64,000 bases of DNA, taken from contig NZ_JARVCO010000012.1 of assembly GCF_034531395.1 (NCBI RefSeq), positions 1,116,001 to 1,180,000 on the forward strand, in the 5' to 3' direction. The notes under the pieces are model-generated. The model worked only from the letters and a program-made list of their open reading frames with translations. It ran no database searches and was not told where the DNA came from. Source of the DNA: Pontiella agarivorans (GTDB lineage Bacteria; Verrucomicrobiota; Kiritimatiellia; Kiritimatiellales; Pontiellaceae). Positions 29,063 through 38,278 of the stretch are shown piece by piece; positions within the stretch are counted from its first letter, which is position 1, and every line of letters starts with the position of its first letter. The translations under genes and the position numbers were made by a program.

Positions 29063-30040
29063 TTACTCCCTGTTTTGCTCAAATGCAATCTGTTTAAACA
29101 ATTGTAGGGTGATGTTGCCCGTGATTTCAAGGCTCTCTGCACTAATGTTTTGCAGATTATCGGCCTCGGTATGCCAGAGGTCGTTCAGTCCGGGCTCGGA
29201 GCCGAACTTGAAATCAATGAGGTCAATCGCCGGAATGCCGATATCCAGAAACGGCACATGGTCGTCGGTGATAATCGATCTTGAAAGAGTGAATCGGTCG
29301 CGACAGCCCAGAGTATGGGCTGCTTTGAACGTTTCCTGCACCAGATCTCTGGAGCTGTTGTAGGGCAGGGTGAATTTCAGGTCATGGTCTCCGACCATAT
29401 CCAGCAGGATCATGGCGCGGATTTTCAGGTGATCACCTCGCTGCACCAGCTGGCGGGCCATATGGCGGCTGCCGTGGAGTCCGTCGCCGGGAATGTAGTC
29501 GGAGATGCCTTCTTCTCCATCAAAAAAGGCAAAGATCAGGCCGATATCCGGTTGGACCTTTGAGGTTTGGATCATGCGGGCAAGCTCCAGCAGGACGCCG
29601 GTACTTGACCCCGAATCGTTGGCACCTTGGAAGTTGTCAATGCCGGGCATGGTGTCGAAATGAGAGCCGAGAATGATCCATTCTTTTTGTTTCCCGGGAA
29701 TCATGCCGATGACGTTGATCATCGTTTTTTCACCCTCCGGGGTGATATCGGTAAATTCATCCATTTCGGCATCAATACCGAAATTTTCCAGCCGTTGGAA
29801 AATATGTTTTGCCGCCTTCCAGCCTCCGGAAGTCCCCGCATCGCGGGGGGAGAACTGCACCAGCGCCTCGACCTCGGCATAGGCCTTCTGTCCGTCAAAC
29901 GCCGGGAGATCGGCGGCGGAGGTCTTTTCCGTATCGCATCCTGAGAGGAAAATCACCGCAGCGGTGCACAGAGCGCGAGCCGGAACCGCAAAGCTCACTG
30001 CAGTGTTTGTAGTGGCTTTGGGGTTTGGAACAGCATGCAT
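29063..30040 (-). CDS. M28-type lipoprotein, glutaminyl-cyclase-like
   Basis: 325 residues with a lipobox L32-S-G-C35, so probably a lipid-anchored periplasmic zinc enzyme. The order of motifs fits glutaminyl-peptide cyclotransferases of the M28 fold: LGSHFDT, GANDSGSSTGVLLELAR, FAFFDGEE, DGLHGSRHMARQL, TDDHVPFLDIGIPAIDLID and DLWHTEADN. Such enzymes convert N-terminal Gln to pyroglutamate; an aminopeptidase role cannot be excluded. It begins 3 bases after recA ends, so it shares the recA transcript, which is unusual. Confidence 0.85.
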   Translation of the reverse strand: MHAVPNPKATTNTAVSFAVPARALCTAAVIFLSGCDTEKTSAADLPAFDGQKAYAEVEALVQFSPRDAGTSGGWKAAKHIFQRLENFGIDAEMDEFTDITPEGEKTMINVIGMIPGKQKEWIILGSHFDTMPGIDNFQGANDSGSSTGVLLELARMIQTSKVQPDIGLIFAFFDGEEGISDYIPGDGLHGSRHMARQLVQRGDHLKIRAMILLDMVGDHDLKFTLPYNSSRDLVQETFKAAHTLGCRDRFTLSRSIITDDHVPFLDIGIPAIDLIDFKFGSEPGLNDLWHTEADNLQNISAESLEITGNITLQLFKQIAFEQNRE

Positions 30041-30043
30041 GGT

Positions 30044-31066
30044 TTATTTCTCGGCAGTTTCTTCGCGGGTTTTATGAATTCGTTCAATAACCGAATCACA
30101 GAGTTCCTTGTCTTCCTTCAGCGCCCTTACGGCGGCATCGCGGCCTTGCCCCAGCTGCGTACCGTCCATGGAAAGCCAGGAGCCTTTTTTGTCAATAATA
30201 CCGGCGTCAATCGCTGCATCAATCACCGAGCCGGTGTAGGAGATGCCTTCAGCATAAAGGATGTCAAACTCCGCCTGCGTGAAGGGGGCGGCCACCTTGT
30301 TTTTCACCACTTTTACGCGGGTGCGGTTGCCGTAGACATTGCCGGAGGAATCTTTCAGTTGGCCGATACGGCGGATATCGAGGCGGACCGAGGAGTAGAA
30401 TTTCAGTGCGCGGCCGCCGGGGGTGGTTTCCGGACTGCCGAACATGACGCCCACTTTTTCACGGATCTGGTTGGTGAAAATACAGATGCAGCGGGAGTGG
30501 TTGATGGCGGAAACGAGTTTGCGCAGCGCCTGCGACATCAGGCGGGCCTGCAGGCCGACGTGGGACTGGCCCATTTCGCCATCGAGTTCAGCGCGCGGGG
30601 CGAGGGCGGCCACTGAGTCGACCACCACCACGTCGAGTGAATTACTCTTCACGAGTGCTTCACAAATGTTGAGTGCTTCTTCTCCGGAATCCGGCTGGGA
30701 AACCAGCAGGTTATCAATGTCTACACCGATTTTTTTGGCATAGCCCGGGTCGAGCGCATGCTCGGTGTCAATGAACGCTGCGGAGCCTCCGGCCTTCTGC
30801 GCGTTGGCAATCACGTGGGAAACCAGGGTGGTTTTACCGGAGGATTCCGGACCGTAGATCTCGACGATGCGGCCGCGCGGGAGACCGCCGATGCCCAAGG
30901 CCAGGTCAACGGTTAACGCGCCGGTGGAAATCGATTCAATGTGCTGATTGGCTGAGGCATCTCCGAGTTTGACGATGGCACCCTCCCCGTACTGTTTCTG
31001 AATCTGTGAAACGACTGCGCTGAGTGCAGAGGCGGGATCTTTCGGAGTATCTTTTTTTGCGGCCAT
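30044..31066 (-). CDS. recA: Recombinase RecA
   Basis: 340 residues from ATG 31066, which has AAGGAGA 8 bases upstream; an in-frame extension to 31159 is not part of the family. Walker [11 protein letters not shown], the DNA-binding loops and MAW-like segment ([22 protein letters not shown]), and [20 protein letters not shown] are all present. It catalyses strand exchange and co-proteolysis of LexA. A TTCCA-N5-TGGAA palindrome lies about 90 bases upstream. The downstream partner is the M28 lipoprotein. Confidence 0.98.
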   Translation of the reverse strand: MAAKKDTPKDPASALSAVVSQIQKQYGEGAIVKLGDASANQHIESISTGALTVDLALGIGGLPRGRIVEIYGPESSGKTTLVSHVIANAQKAGGSAAFIDTEHALDPGYAKKIGVDIDNLLVSQPDSGEEALNICEALVKSNSLDVVVVDSVAALAPRAELDGEMGQSHVGLQARLMSQALRKLVSAINHSRCICIFTNQIREKVGVMFGSPETTPGGRALKFYSSVRLDIRRIGQLKDSSGNVYGNRTRVKVVKNKVAAPFTQAEFDILYAEGISYTGSVIDAAIDAGIIDKKGSWLSMDGTQLGQGRDAAVRALKEDKELCDSVIERIHKTREETAEK

Positions 31067-31153
31067 GGTGGAGTCTCCTTCGTCTTGTGCTTCGGGTTCG
31101 CAAGTAAAGGGCGCAATGTATTCAAACGGTCCGAAGGTGTCAACGCCACCGGC

Positions 31154-31168
31154 TTCCAATCCTTGGAA
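31154..31168. repeat. TTCCA-N5-TGGAA palindrome, recA/sulP intergenic
   Basis: TTCCAATCCTTGGAA in the gap between the divergent recA and SulP genes. It could be mistaken for an SOS operator, but identical copies elsewhere lie inside unrelated genes. Confidence 0.7.
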
Positions 31169-31285
31169 AAATGCAAAACCTGCGGGCGGAAAAGTCGGTT
31201 AAAAAACTCGCCATGGCTTTTTATTCTGGGATAGTCGCGCGCTTTTATGGGGCAGGAATACATCAACCACAAAACGGAAAATTTC

Positions 31286-32899
31286 ATGACCAAAACCAAC
31301 ACGCTGTTCAAACTGAAGATCGAACGTCCGCGGAATGTAAAAAACGACCTGCTTTCCGGTCTGACTGTGGCTCTGGCTCTCGTACCCGAAGCAGTGGCCT
31401 TTTCGTTTGTGGCAAAGGTGGATCCGGTCATTGGTCTTTATGCCGCTTTTATGATGGGACTGATTACGGCGATCTTCGGCGGACGTCCGGGAATGATCTC
31501 CGGGGCGACCGGTGCGGTTGCCGTCATTTTCGCTCCGCTGATGATCGAGCTGGCTCAGCCGGGGATCCTGCCCGAAGGAGTGACCAAAGAGGGCTATCTT
31601 TTTGCCGCAGTGATCCTGATGGGGATATTTCAGATGCTGTTCGGAATATTTAAACTGGGTAAATTTATTCGTATGGTACCGCATCCGGTGATGCTGGGAT
31701 TTGTAAACGGCCTGGCTATCATTATCTTTAAATCGCAGTTTGAAATGTTTTATGTCGGCCATGGTGAAGACGCACATCTGCTCCCGGGGGCCGATCTGGC
31801 CTTTATGGGCGGTATGATTGCTCTGACGATGGCCATCAGCTTTTTTCTGCCGAAACTCACCAAAGCCGTTCCGGCGACGCTGGCCGGCATTGTTGTGGTG
31901 ACGGTTCTCTCTCTGGTCTTTGATAAAATGGGAATTCATACTTCACGCAATGTACTTGATTTTGTGCAGGGTATGGATCCGACCAAAGAAACCATTGCCG
32001 CCGGTTTTCCAACCTTCGGAATTCCGGAAGTTTCTTTTTCGTGGGAAAATCTTAAGCTGATTTTACCGTATTCCGCATTGGCGGCGGCTGTCGGTCTCAT
32101 TGAATCGCTGATGACATTGACGCTGGTGGATGAAATTACCGAAACCCGCGGGCGGGGAAACAAAGAGTGTATCGGTCAGGGCCTCGCCAATCTGGTGAAT
32201 GGATTTTTCGGGGGCATGGGCGGCTGCGCCATGATCGGCCAGAGTATGATCAATATCCGCGGTGGCGGCCGCGGGCGTCTTTCCGGTATTTCCGCGGCAA
32301 TGTTTCTGCTGCTGATTCTGCTGGTAGCCGCACCGCTGGTGGAAATCATCCCGCTGGCTGCGCTGGTCGGCGTTATGTTCATGGTGGTTATCGGTACCTT
32401 CGAATGGTCGAGCCTGCGTCTGTTCGGCAGTGTGCCGAAAATGGACATTTTTATTATTATTCTCGTTTCCGTTGTCACCGTGCTGCACGACCTTGCGATT
32501 GCTGTACTCGTGGGCATCATTGTTTCCGCATTGGCATTTGCGTGGGAGCACGGGAAGAAAATCCATGCGAAAATCGACAAAGCGGAAAACGGGGCAAAAA
32601 TCTATAAACTCGAAAGTGCACTGTTTTTCGGTTCGGCCCAGTCCTTTAAAGATCTGTTTGATCCGCTGAATGATCCGCAGGATGTGGTGATCGACTTTGA
32701 AAAAGCACGGGTGTACGACCATTCCGCCATCGAAGCGATCAATAATATTACTGAGCGTTATGCGGATCAGGGCAAATTTCTGCATCTGCTCAATCTGAGT
32801 CCGGAGTGTCAGGAACTGTTGGATAAAGCAGAAAACATTGTTGAACTCAGTGTCATCGAAGATCTCGATTGGCATATTGCCGACGACCGACTCGCCTAA
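31286..32899 (+). CDS. SulP-family inorganic anion transporter with STAS domain
   Basis: 537 residues from ATG 31286 (MTKTNTLFKLKIERP); an ATG at 31247 would add 13 residues. Membrane part of about 10-14 segments with the SulP motif LSGLTVALALVPEAVAFSF and GISGATGAVAV-like GMISGATGAVAV. A C-terminal STAS domain follows (ALFFGSAQSFKDLF, then DFEKARVYDHSAIEAI). The family carries sulfate, bicarbonate or other anions. In a sulfatase-bearing organism sulfate handling is possible, but nothing in the sequence fixes the substrate. Confidence 0.92.
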   Translation: MTKTNTLFKLKIERPRNVKNDLLSGLTVALALVPEAVAFSFVAKVDPVIGLYAAFMMGLITAIFGGRPGMISGATGAVAVIFAPLMIELAQPGILPEGVTKEGYLFAAVILMGIFQMLFGIFKLGKFIRMVPHPVMLGFVNGLAIIIFKSQFEMFYVGHGEDAHLLPGADLAFMGGMIALTMAISFFLPKLTKAVPATLAGIVVVTVLSLVFDKMGIHTSRNVLDFVQGMDPTKETIAAGFPTFGIPEVSFSWENLKLILPYSALAAAVGLIESLMTLTLVDEITETRGRGNKECIGQGLANLVNGFFGGMGGCAMIGQSMINIRGGGRGRLSGISAAMFLLLILLVAAPLVEIIPLAALVGVMFMVVIGTFEWSSLRLFGSVPKMDIFIIILVSVVTVLHDLAIAVLVGIIVSALAFAWEHGKKIHAKIDKAENGAKIYKLESALFFGSAQSFKDLFDPLNDPQDVVIDFEKARVYDHSAIEAINNITERYADQGKFLHLLNLSPECQELLDKAENIVELSVIEDLDWHIADDRLA

Positions 32900-32970
32900 C
32901 GAAGCCGTTGAAAATTCAAGGTGATCCGGAGCTGAAGTCCATGGACTTCGGACGGACTGGCTTTTGAAAA

Positions 32971-33789
32971 TTAATAGATGTGGGGAATGAAGTTCTGTTG
33001 GGAATGAGGCGGCCGTTTGTAGTCGCCGTAATCCTGCCGAGGAGGAAGTTCGATCTGTTCCGGGGTGATATCCTCGTAGGGAATCTGGCTGAGCAGGTGG
33101 GATATGCAGTTCAGTCGTGCTTTCTTTTTATCATCAGCTTCCACCACCCACCACGGGCATTCGGGAATATCGGTTTTTTCGAACATCTCATCTTTGGCCT
33201 TGGAATATTCCACCCATTTCCGGCGTGATTTCATATCGATGGGGCTGATTTTCCAACGTTTGGTGGGATCCTCCATCCGGTCTTTAAAGCGGCGCTCCTG
33301 TTCCTCGTCACTGACCGAAAACCAGTATTTGACAAGATAGGTATTGGCGCGGATGAGCATGGTTTCAAATTGAGGGCAGGCAATGAAAAATTCCTTTACC
33401 TCCTCTTCGGTCACAAAACCCATCACGCGGTCGACCACAGGACAGTTGTACCATGAGCGGTCGAAAAGGACCATTTCGCCTTCGGCGGGCAGGTGGGGAA
33501 CGTAGCGCTGGAAATACCATTGTTTTTCTTCGCGTTCGGTCGGCTTCCCTTTTGCAACCACATTGCAGACGCGGGGATTCAGGCATTCGGTAATACGTTT
33601 GATGGTGCCGCCTTTTCCTGCGGCATCGCGGCCTTCGAACAGAACCACGACTTTAAGGCCTTTATGTTTGATCCATTCCTGCATTTTGACCAGCTCAACC
33701 TGAAGACGCCGAAGTTCAGTTTCATAGTATTCTCGTTCAAGCTTTCCGTTTTTCTTATAGCCTTTTTTCCGTTTTTTATGATCAGACAC
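32971..33789 (-). CDS. ppk2: Polyphosphate kinase 2 family
   Basis: 272 residues, cytosolic, phosphorylates nucleotides with polyphosphate (or the reverse). Walker A FEGRDAAGKGGTIKRI, lid-region R-rich helix and Walker B FDRSWYN are clear, with RFKDRMEDPTKRWKISPID and Lys-rich N-terminus typical of short, single-domain class I PPK2. The residues after DRSWYN read CPVVDRVMGF. The C-terminus is long and basic. It is convergent with the SulP gene. Confidence 0.94.
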   Translation of the reverse strand: MSDHKKRKKGYKKNGKLEREYYETELRRLQVELVKMQEWIKHKGLKVVVLFEGRDAAGKGGTIKRITECLNPRVCNVVAKGKPTEREEKQWYFQRYVPHLPAEGEMVLFDRSWYNCPVVDRVMGFVTEEEVKEFFIACPQFETMLIRANTYLVKYWFSVSDEEQERRFKDRMEDPTKRWKISPIDMKSRRKWVEYSKAKDEMFEKTDIPECPWWVVEADDKKKARLNCISHLLSQIPYEDITPEQIELPPRQDYGDYKRPPHSQQNFIPHIY

Positions 33790-33883
33790 CGTTGCCTCCA
33801 GTTGATGGCCTTATTTATACCGGCCACTTTATGTCGTGAACAAGGGGAGGTCAAACCAAACCATGACGGCCCACGGCCACGAA

Positions 33884-33919
33884 AAAAGCCCGCCTGAATT
33901 TCAGGGCGGGCTTCTTTTT
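33884..33919 (-). terminator. Terminator of the nqr operon
   Basis: Stem AAGCCCGCCTGA / TCAGGGCGGGCTT (one bulged G), with runs of T on the minus strand (GCTTTTTTCG) and on the plus strand, so it can act in both directions between nqrF and ppk2. Confidence 0.85.
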
Positions 33920-33949
33920 CCATTGGCTGAATCTTTCAGCCGCAGGAAC

Positions 33950-35182
33950 TTAAATGCCGAAGTCGTCGGCCAGAATCATCTCGGGTTCAACACCGAGGTC
34001 GTGGCACATATCCTTCACGCATTTGAGCATGATCGGCGGTCCGCAGAGGTAGTATTCAATCTCGGTCGGATCCTCATGCTGGTCGAGGTAGTTATCGAGC
34101 ACAACCTGATGGATGAATCCGGTCGGTCCGTCCCAGTTATCTTCAGGGAGCGGATCACTGAGCGCGATGTGGAATTCGAAGTTAGGGAATTGTTTTTCAA
34201 GTTCCCGGAATTCTTCCACATAGAACAGCTCGGTCAGCGAACGGCCCCCGTACCAGAAGGTGAGCTTACGGTCGGTACCGATGCGTTTGAGCTGATCGTA
34301 GATGTGGGAACGCATTGGTGCCATACCGGCACCGCCGCCGATGAAGCACATTTCGCGATCCGTTTCCTGCGCGAAGAACTCACCGTACGGACCCGAGATC
34401 GTGATCTTGTCTCCGGGTTTCAGGTCAAACACATAGCTGGAGCAGATGCCTGGCGGATAGCTCGAGCCCGGAGGCGGAGACGCGATACGGATGTTGAGCA
34501 TGATGATGTCATCTTCCAGCGGGAAGTTGGCCATCGAATAGGCCCGGAAGCAGGGCTCGTCGTTCGAGGCGACATTGTCCCATACATTGAATTTATCCCA
34601 ATCGCTGCGATATTCGTCAGCGATATCAAAATTCTTGTATGAAAGATCTTTGTAAGCCGGGACATCGATCTGAATGTAGCCCCCCGCACGGAAGTCGAGT
34701 TTTTCTCCTTTCGGCAGTTCCACGACGAGCTCTTTAATAAAGGTAGCCACATTGTCGTTGGAGCGAACGGTGCACTCGTACTTCTTAATGTCGAGGATGG
34801 ACGGCTCAATATCGAGCTTCATGTCTTCCTTGACCTTGAGCTGGCAGGCGAGGCGAACCCCTTCTTTGGCTTCGGCTTTGGTGACCTGACCGGCTTCCGT
34901 CGGCAGCAGGTCTCCGCCGCCTTCGAGCACCTTGCATTTACACATGGCGCAGGTTCCGCCGCCGCCGCAGGCGGACGGAAGGAAGATTTTGTCGGTGGCC
35001 AGAGCCGACAGCAGGGACGACCCCGGCTTGACTTCCACCTCGCGGTTGCCTTCGTTGATGTTGAGCTTAACCAGACCCTGCGGAACCAGCTTCTTCGCCG
35101 CAATCATCAACAGGGCGACCAGCGTCATGATCACCAATGTGAAGACGACGACACTTGAAATAATATACGTTACGTTTTCCAT
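33950..35182 (-). CDS. nqrF: Na+-NQR subunit F (NADH dehydrogenase, 2Fe-2S/FAD)
   Basis: 410 residues. One N-terminal membrane helix (~residues 5-28), then a plant-ferredoxin-type 2Fe-2S domain with C72-x5-C78-x2-C81 and C113, then an FAD/NADH ferredoxin-reductase module (RAYSMANFP, ISGPYGEFF, FIGGGAGMAPMRSHI, YYLCGPP). It oxidises NADH and passes electrons into the sodium-pumping complex. Last gene of nqrABCDEF. Confidence 0.97.
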   Translation of the reverse strand: MENVTYIISSVVVFTLVIMTLVALLMIAAKKLVPQGLVKLNINEGNREVEVKPGSSLLSALATDKIFLPSACGGGGTCAMCKCKVLEGGGDLLPTEAGQVTKAEAKEGVRLACQLKVKEDMKLDIEPSILDIKKYECTVRSNDNVATFIKELVVELPKGEKLDFRAGGYIQIDVPAYKDLSYKNFDIADEYRSDWDKFNVWDNVASNDEPCFRAYSMANFPLEDDIIMLNIRIASPPPGSSYPPGICSSYVFDLKPGDKITISGPYGEFFAQETDREMCFIGGGAGMAPMRSHIYDQLKRIGTDRKLTFWYGGRSLTELFYVEEFRELEKQFPNFEFHIALSDPLPEDNWDGPTGFIHQVVLDNYLDQHEDPTEIEYYLCGPPIMLKCVKDMCHDLGVEPEMILADDFGI

Positions 35183-35197
35183 AATTCCTGTTCCCGG

Positions 35198-35803
35198 TTA
35201 AAGGCTGATCCCCGCGAAGCACATAAATGCCATCGCCATCAGGCCGGTCATGATCATGGTGATCCCCAGTCCCTTGAGGCCGTCCGGCAGATGGGAGTAG
35301 CGCAGTTTTTTACGAATGGCTGCCATAGCCGCAATAGCCAGCAACCAGCCGGTGCCGGAGCTTGCGCCGTAGACGACGGATTCCGCAAACCCGTAGCTGC
35401 GTTCCACCATAAAGAGCGAACCCCCGAGGATGGCGCAGTTTACCGTAATCAGCGGCAGGAAGATGCCCAGTGCGTGGTAGAGCGCCGGGAAAAACTTATC
35501 CAGAATCATCTCAACGAGCTGTACCATGGAGGCGATCGTTGCAATGAAGCAGATGAAGTTCAGGAAGCTCAGGTCCAGATCCGGAAGCCCCGCCCAGGCA
35601 AGTGCGCCCGGCTTCAGCAGGAAGGTATAGATGGCCCAGTTGGCCGGTACGGTAATCGTCAGAACGAAAATTACCGCGAAACCGAGACCGATGGCCGTAT
35701 CGACCTTCTTCGAACACGCGAGGAAGGAACACATCCCCAGGAACGATGCCAACAGGATGTTTTGAATGAAGATTGATTCAACAGCTAAACTGATCAGATC
35801 CAT
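35198..35803 (-). CDS. nqrE: Na+-NQR subunit E
   Basis: 201 residues, about six membrane helices, starting [20 protein letters not shown] with the conserved Cys that with NqrD binds an intramembrane iron centre. Core motif [18 protein letters not shown] is typical. It shares the NqrDE/RnfAE fold with its neighbour. Confidence 0.96.
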   Translation of the reverse strand: MDLISLAVESIFIQNILLASFLGMCSFLACSKKVDTAIGLGFAVIFVLTITVPANWAIYTFLLKPGALAWAGLPDLDLSFLNFICFIATIASMVQLVEMILDKFFPALYHALGIFLPLITVNCAILGGSLFMVERSYGFAESVVYGASSGTGWLLAIAAMAAIRKKLRYSHLPDGLKGLGITMIMTGLMAMAFMCFAGISL

Positions 35804-35806
35804 GGC

Positions 35807-36409
35807 TTACTCCTCCACATATTTGGTAATGGTGCGCTGCAGCCAGATGAGCAGGCCCAGGATGATAAATGCTCCCGGTGCCAGCAGCACCAGGCCGTTG
35901 CCCATGTAATTTTCCGGAAGAACCGGGAAATTATACAGGGTACCGAAGCCGATAAATTCGCGAATAGCCGCAACCGCGATCAGGATGATGCCGTAGCCGA
36001 TGCCGTTGCCGAGACCGTCGAGCAATGACTCTTTCGGTCCATTCTGCAGGGCGAAGGCTTCGGCGCGTCCCATCACGATACAGTTCGTGATAATCAGGCC
36101 CACAAAAACCGAAAGCTGTTTCGAGATATCAAAGAGAAACGCTTTCAGCAACTGGTCGGCAATAATAACCAGAGATGCAATCACCGCCATTTCGACAATC
36201 ATTCGAATGCCGGCGGGGATAACGTTTCGCAGCAACGAGATCACCAGGTTGGAGAGCGTCACAACCGAGGTCAATGCCAGCGTCATCACGATGGCGGTGT
36301 CGAGCTTGACGGTTACCGCGAGTGCGGAGCAGATGCCGAGTACCTGAACGGTAATCGGGTTGTTATCCGAAAACGGATCCAGCAACATTTTTTTAGCAGC
36401 GGAAGCCAT
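35807..36409 (-). CDS. nqrD: Na+-NQR subunit D
   Basis: 200 residues, about six membrane helices, with [20 protein letters not shown] holding the conserved Cys of the iron site and [19 protein letters not shown] as the pseudo-symmetric partner of the NqrE motif. Its start overlaps the nqrC stop by a single base. Confidence 0.96.
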   Translation of the reverse strand: MASAAKKMLLDPFSDNNPITVQVLGICSALAVTVKLDTAIVMTLALTSVVTLSNLVISLLRNVIPAGIRMIVEMAVIASLVIIADQLLKAFLFDISKQLSVFVGLIITNCIVMGRAEAFALQNGPKESLLDGLGNGIGYGIILIAVAAIREFIGFGTLYNFPVLPENYMGNGLVLLAPGAFIILGLLIWLQRTITKYVEE

Positions 36410-37050
36410 TAGTCGTCCTCCTTAAGCGATTTGAAATATTCTGCATACGTGGCGGCATCCTTTCGAATGAAAGCCTGTACACCTTTTCCGGTCAGCGTTG
36501 CGCCCGAGATGCCGTCCACCGCGGACTCGTCTTTTTCGGCGCCGGGCTTAACCACTCTGAATTCAGTCGGGGTTCCGTTGTCTTCATAGAGCTTTTTGCC
36601 CTTGAAGTCGTTCTGGAACCACGGCTTCTCAATTTCAGCACCGAGACCGGGGGTCTCGACGTGTTTGTAGAAACTGATACCGGCGATCGTTTCCAGGTCA
36701 TCCTGCAGAGCAAGGTACCCATAAATATCGCCCCAGAGCCCTTTGCCCGAAATCGGGAAGGCATATTTGGAAGGGGCCTCTGCGCCTTCGTCCGTCCAGG
36801 TGTAGACCAGCAGGTCGTCGGAAGAGGCATCAGCAATGAAGGTTGCGAAGGTTTCTTCAATCTTCTCCGGTGTCCATTCCGCTTTATCGGAAATATCAAT
36901 GCCGAATGCTTTGATGATGTTTTTCTTCACATCCAGCTTTTCATTTGCAACCTGCGCCGGCTTGAGTGCTGCGGCCGTCACGGAGAGCAACAGGCTCACA
37001 ACCAGGCAGGTGCCCGCTGCAAAAACCAAGGTTCTAGTATCTTCACGCAT
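36409..37050 (-). CDS. nqrC: Na+-NQR subunit C (FMN-binding)
   Basis: 213 residues, shorter than the ~255 of the Vibrio protein. One N-terminal helix ([20 protein letters not shown]) and a periplasmic domain ending in the flavinylation motif SGATLT (~residues 184-189), whose Thr carries covalent FMN by phosphoester. A matching ApbE flavin transferase is needed but not seen in this window. The start overlaps the nqrB stop by 8 bases. Confidence 0.95.
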   Translation of the reverse strand: MREDTRTLVFAAGTCLVVSLLLSVTAAALKPAQVANEKLDVKKNIIKAFGIDISDKAEWTPEKIEETFATFIADASSDDLLVYTWTDEGAEAPSKYAFPISGKGLWGDIYGYLALQDDLETIAGISFYKHVETPGLGAEIEKPWFQNDFKGKKLYEDNGTPTEFRVVKPGAEKDESAVDGISGATLTGKGVQAFIRKDAATYAEYFKSLKEDD

Positions 37051-38278
37051 TGTTCAAAGCCCTCGCATAAGCAGTACGTTTTTTGATGTGTCCCTGAACC
37101 ACAAAGTGGTCCACCAGCGGAGCCATCACGTTCATGAACAGGATAGCCAGCATGGCCCCTTCCGGATAGGCCGGATTGGCCACGCGGATCAGTACGGTCA
37201 GGGCTCCGATCAGGAAGCCGTAGATGAACTTGCCGGTATTGGTCGCTGACGCCGAAACCGGGTCAGTGGCCATGAATACGATGCCGAAGAGGAAGCCGCC
37301 CATGGCAATATGGTAATAGTAGGGCAGGGCCGCAAACTCGTTATCGAGCGGCAGTACATTGAAAAGCAGGCCCATCAGACCGCATCCCAGAATGCCGCTG
37401 AGCATAACGCGCCAGGAGGCAATACCGGTCAGGATCAGGAAGCCCATACCGATCAGAACGGCAATCGCCGACGTGGAGCCGATTGAGCCCGGAATGTTGC
37501 CGACGGTGAGGTTCTGAATGGTGTATCCCGCATGGTTCAAAGCATCGACCGCCGCCATTCCGCTCCCTTTTGCTGCTGCAGCAACTGCCAGCGGAGTGGC
37601 CTGGGTTACCCCATCAACATATTCACCGGAGTGACCGAGGATGGAGTTGACGATGGAAGGGGATTCTGCGAGTGAGCCGACCCAGACCTTGTCGCCCGAT
37701 ATCTGCGCCGGATAGGCGAAGAACAGGAACGCACGGGCGGTCAGGGCCGGGTTCAGGATATTGTATCCCACGCCGCCGAATATTTCCTTGCCGATTACGA
37801 TGCCGAACGAGATACCCACAGCAACCTGCCAGAGTGGAATCGTCGGGGCCAGTGTCAGCGGGAACAGCATGCCGGTGACCAGGAAGCCTTCGTTGATCTC
37901 GTGTCGTCGTATAACCGCGAAGAGCACTTCCCAGATGCCGCCGACTGCGTACGAAACAAAGATGATCGGAAGAACCATCAGTGCACCGCGGGCCATATCA
38001 GCTCCGAATGTTGCCTCAATGCCGTTGGCCAGATTGAACTGGTTGCCCGCGTTCCAGATTCCGAAAAGAATACACGGAATCAGGGCATAGATGACGAAGA
38101 TCATCAGCCGTTTCTGATCGATGGAGTCACGAACGTGCGGAGCACTCGGGGTAACATCGCCAGGCGTGCGGTTAAAGGTGTCGCCCGCTTCCCACAGGGG
38201 ATAGAGGCGCTCGAACTTGCCGCCTTTTTCAAAAAGCGGAGCAATGTTCTTATCCATAAAGTCGAATAGGGCTTTCAT
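37043..38278 (-). CDS. nqrB: Na+-NQR subunit B
   Basis: 411 residues with about ten membrane helices, start helix and GDTFNRTPGDVTPSAPHVRD before the membrane part. A covalent-FMN Thr should be in GVTQATPLA. This subunit forms the main sodium channel and ubiquinone site of the complex. The start overlaps the nqrA stop by 1 base. Confidence 0.96.
   Translation of the reverse strand: MKALFDFMDKNIAPLFEKGGKFERLYPLWEAGDTFNRTPGDVTPSAPHVRDSIDQKRLMIFVIYALIPCILFGIWNAGNQFNLANGIEATFGADMARGALMVLPIIFVSYAVGGIWEVLFAVIRRHEINEGFLVTGMLFPLTLAPTIPLWQVAVGISFGIVIGKEIFGGVGYNILNPALTARAFLFFAYPAQISGDKVWVGSLAESPSIVNSILGHSGEYVDGVTQATPLAVAAAAKGSGMAAVDALNHAGYTIQNLTVGNIPGSIGSTSAIAVLIGMGFLILTGIASWRVMLSGILGCGLMGLLFNVLPLDNEFAALPYYYHIAMGGFLFGIVFMATDPVSASATNTGKFIYGFLIGALTVLIRVANPAYPEGAMLAILFMNVMAPLVDHFVVQGHIKKRTAYARALNNA

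Noticed and set aside
31154-31168. SOS (LexA) operator upstream of recA
   Set aside because: The palindrome has identical copies inside kamA-like coding sequence and in an unrelated gap, so its place near recA is not specific evidence for LexA binding.
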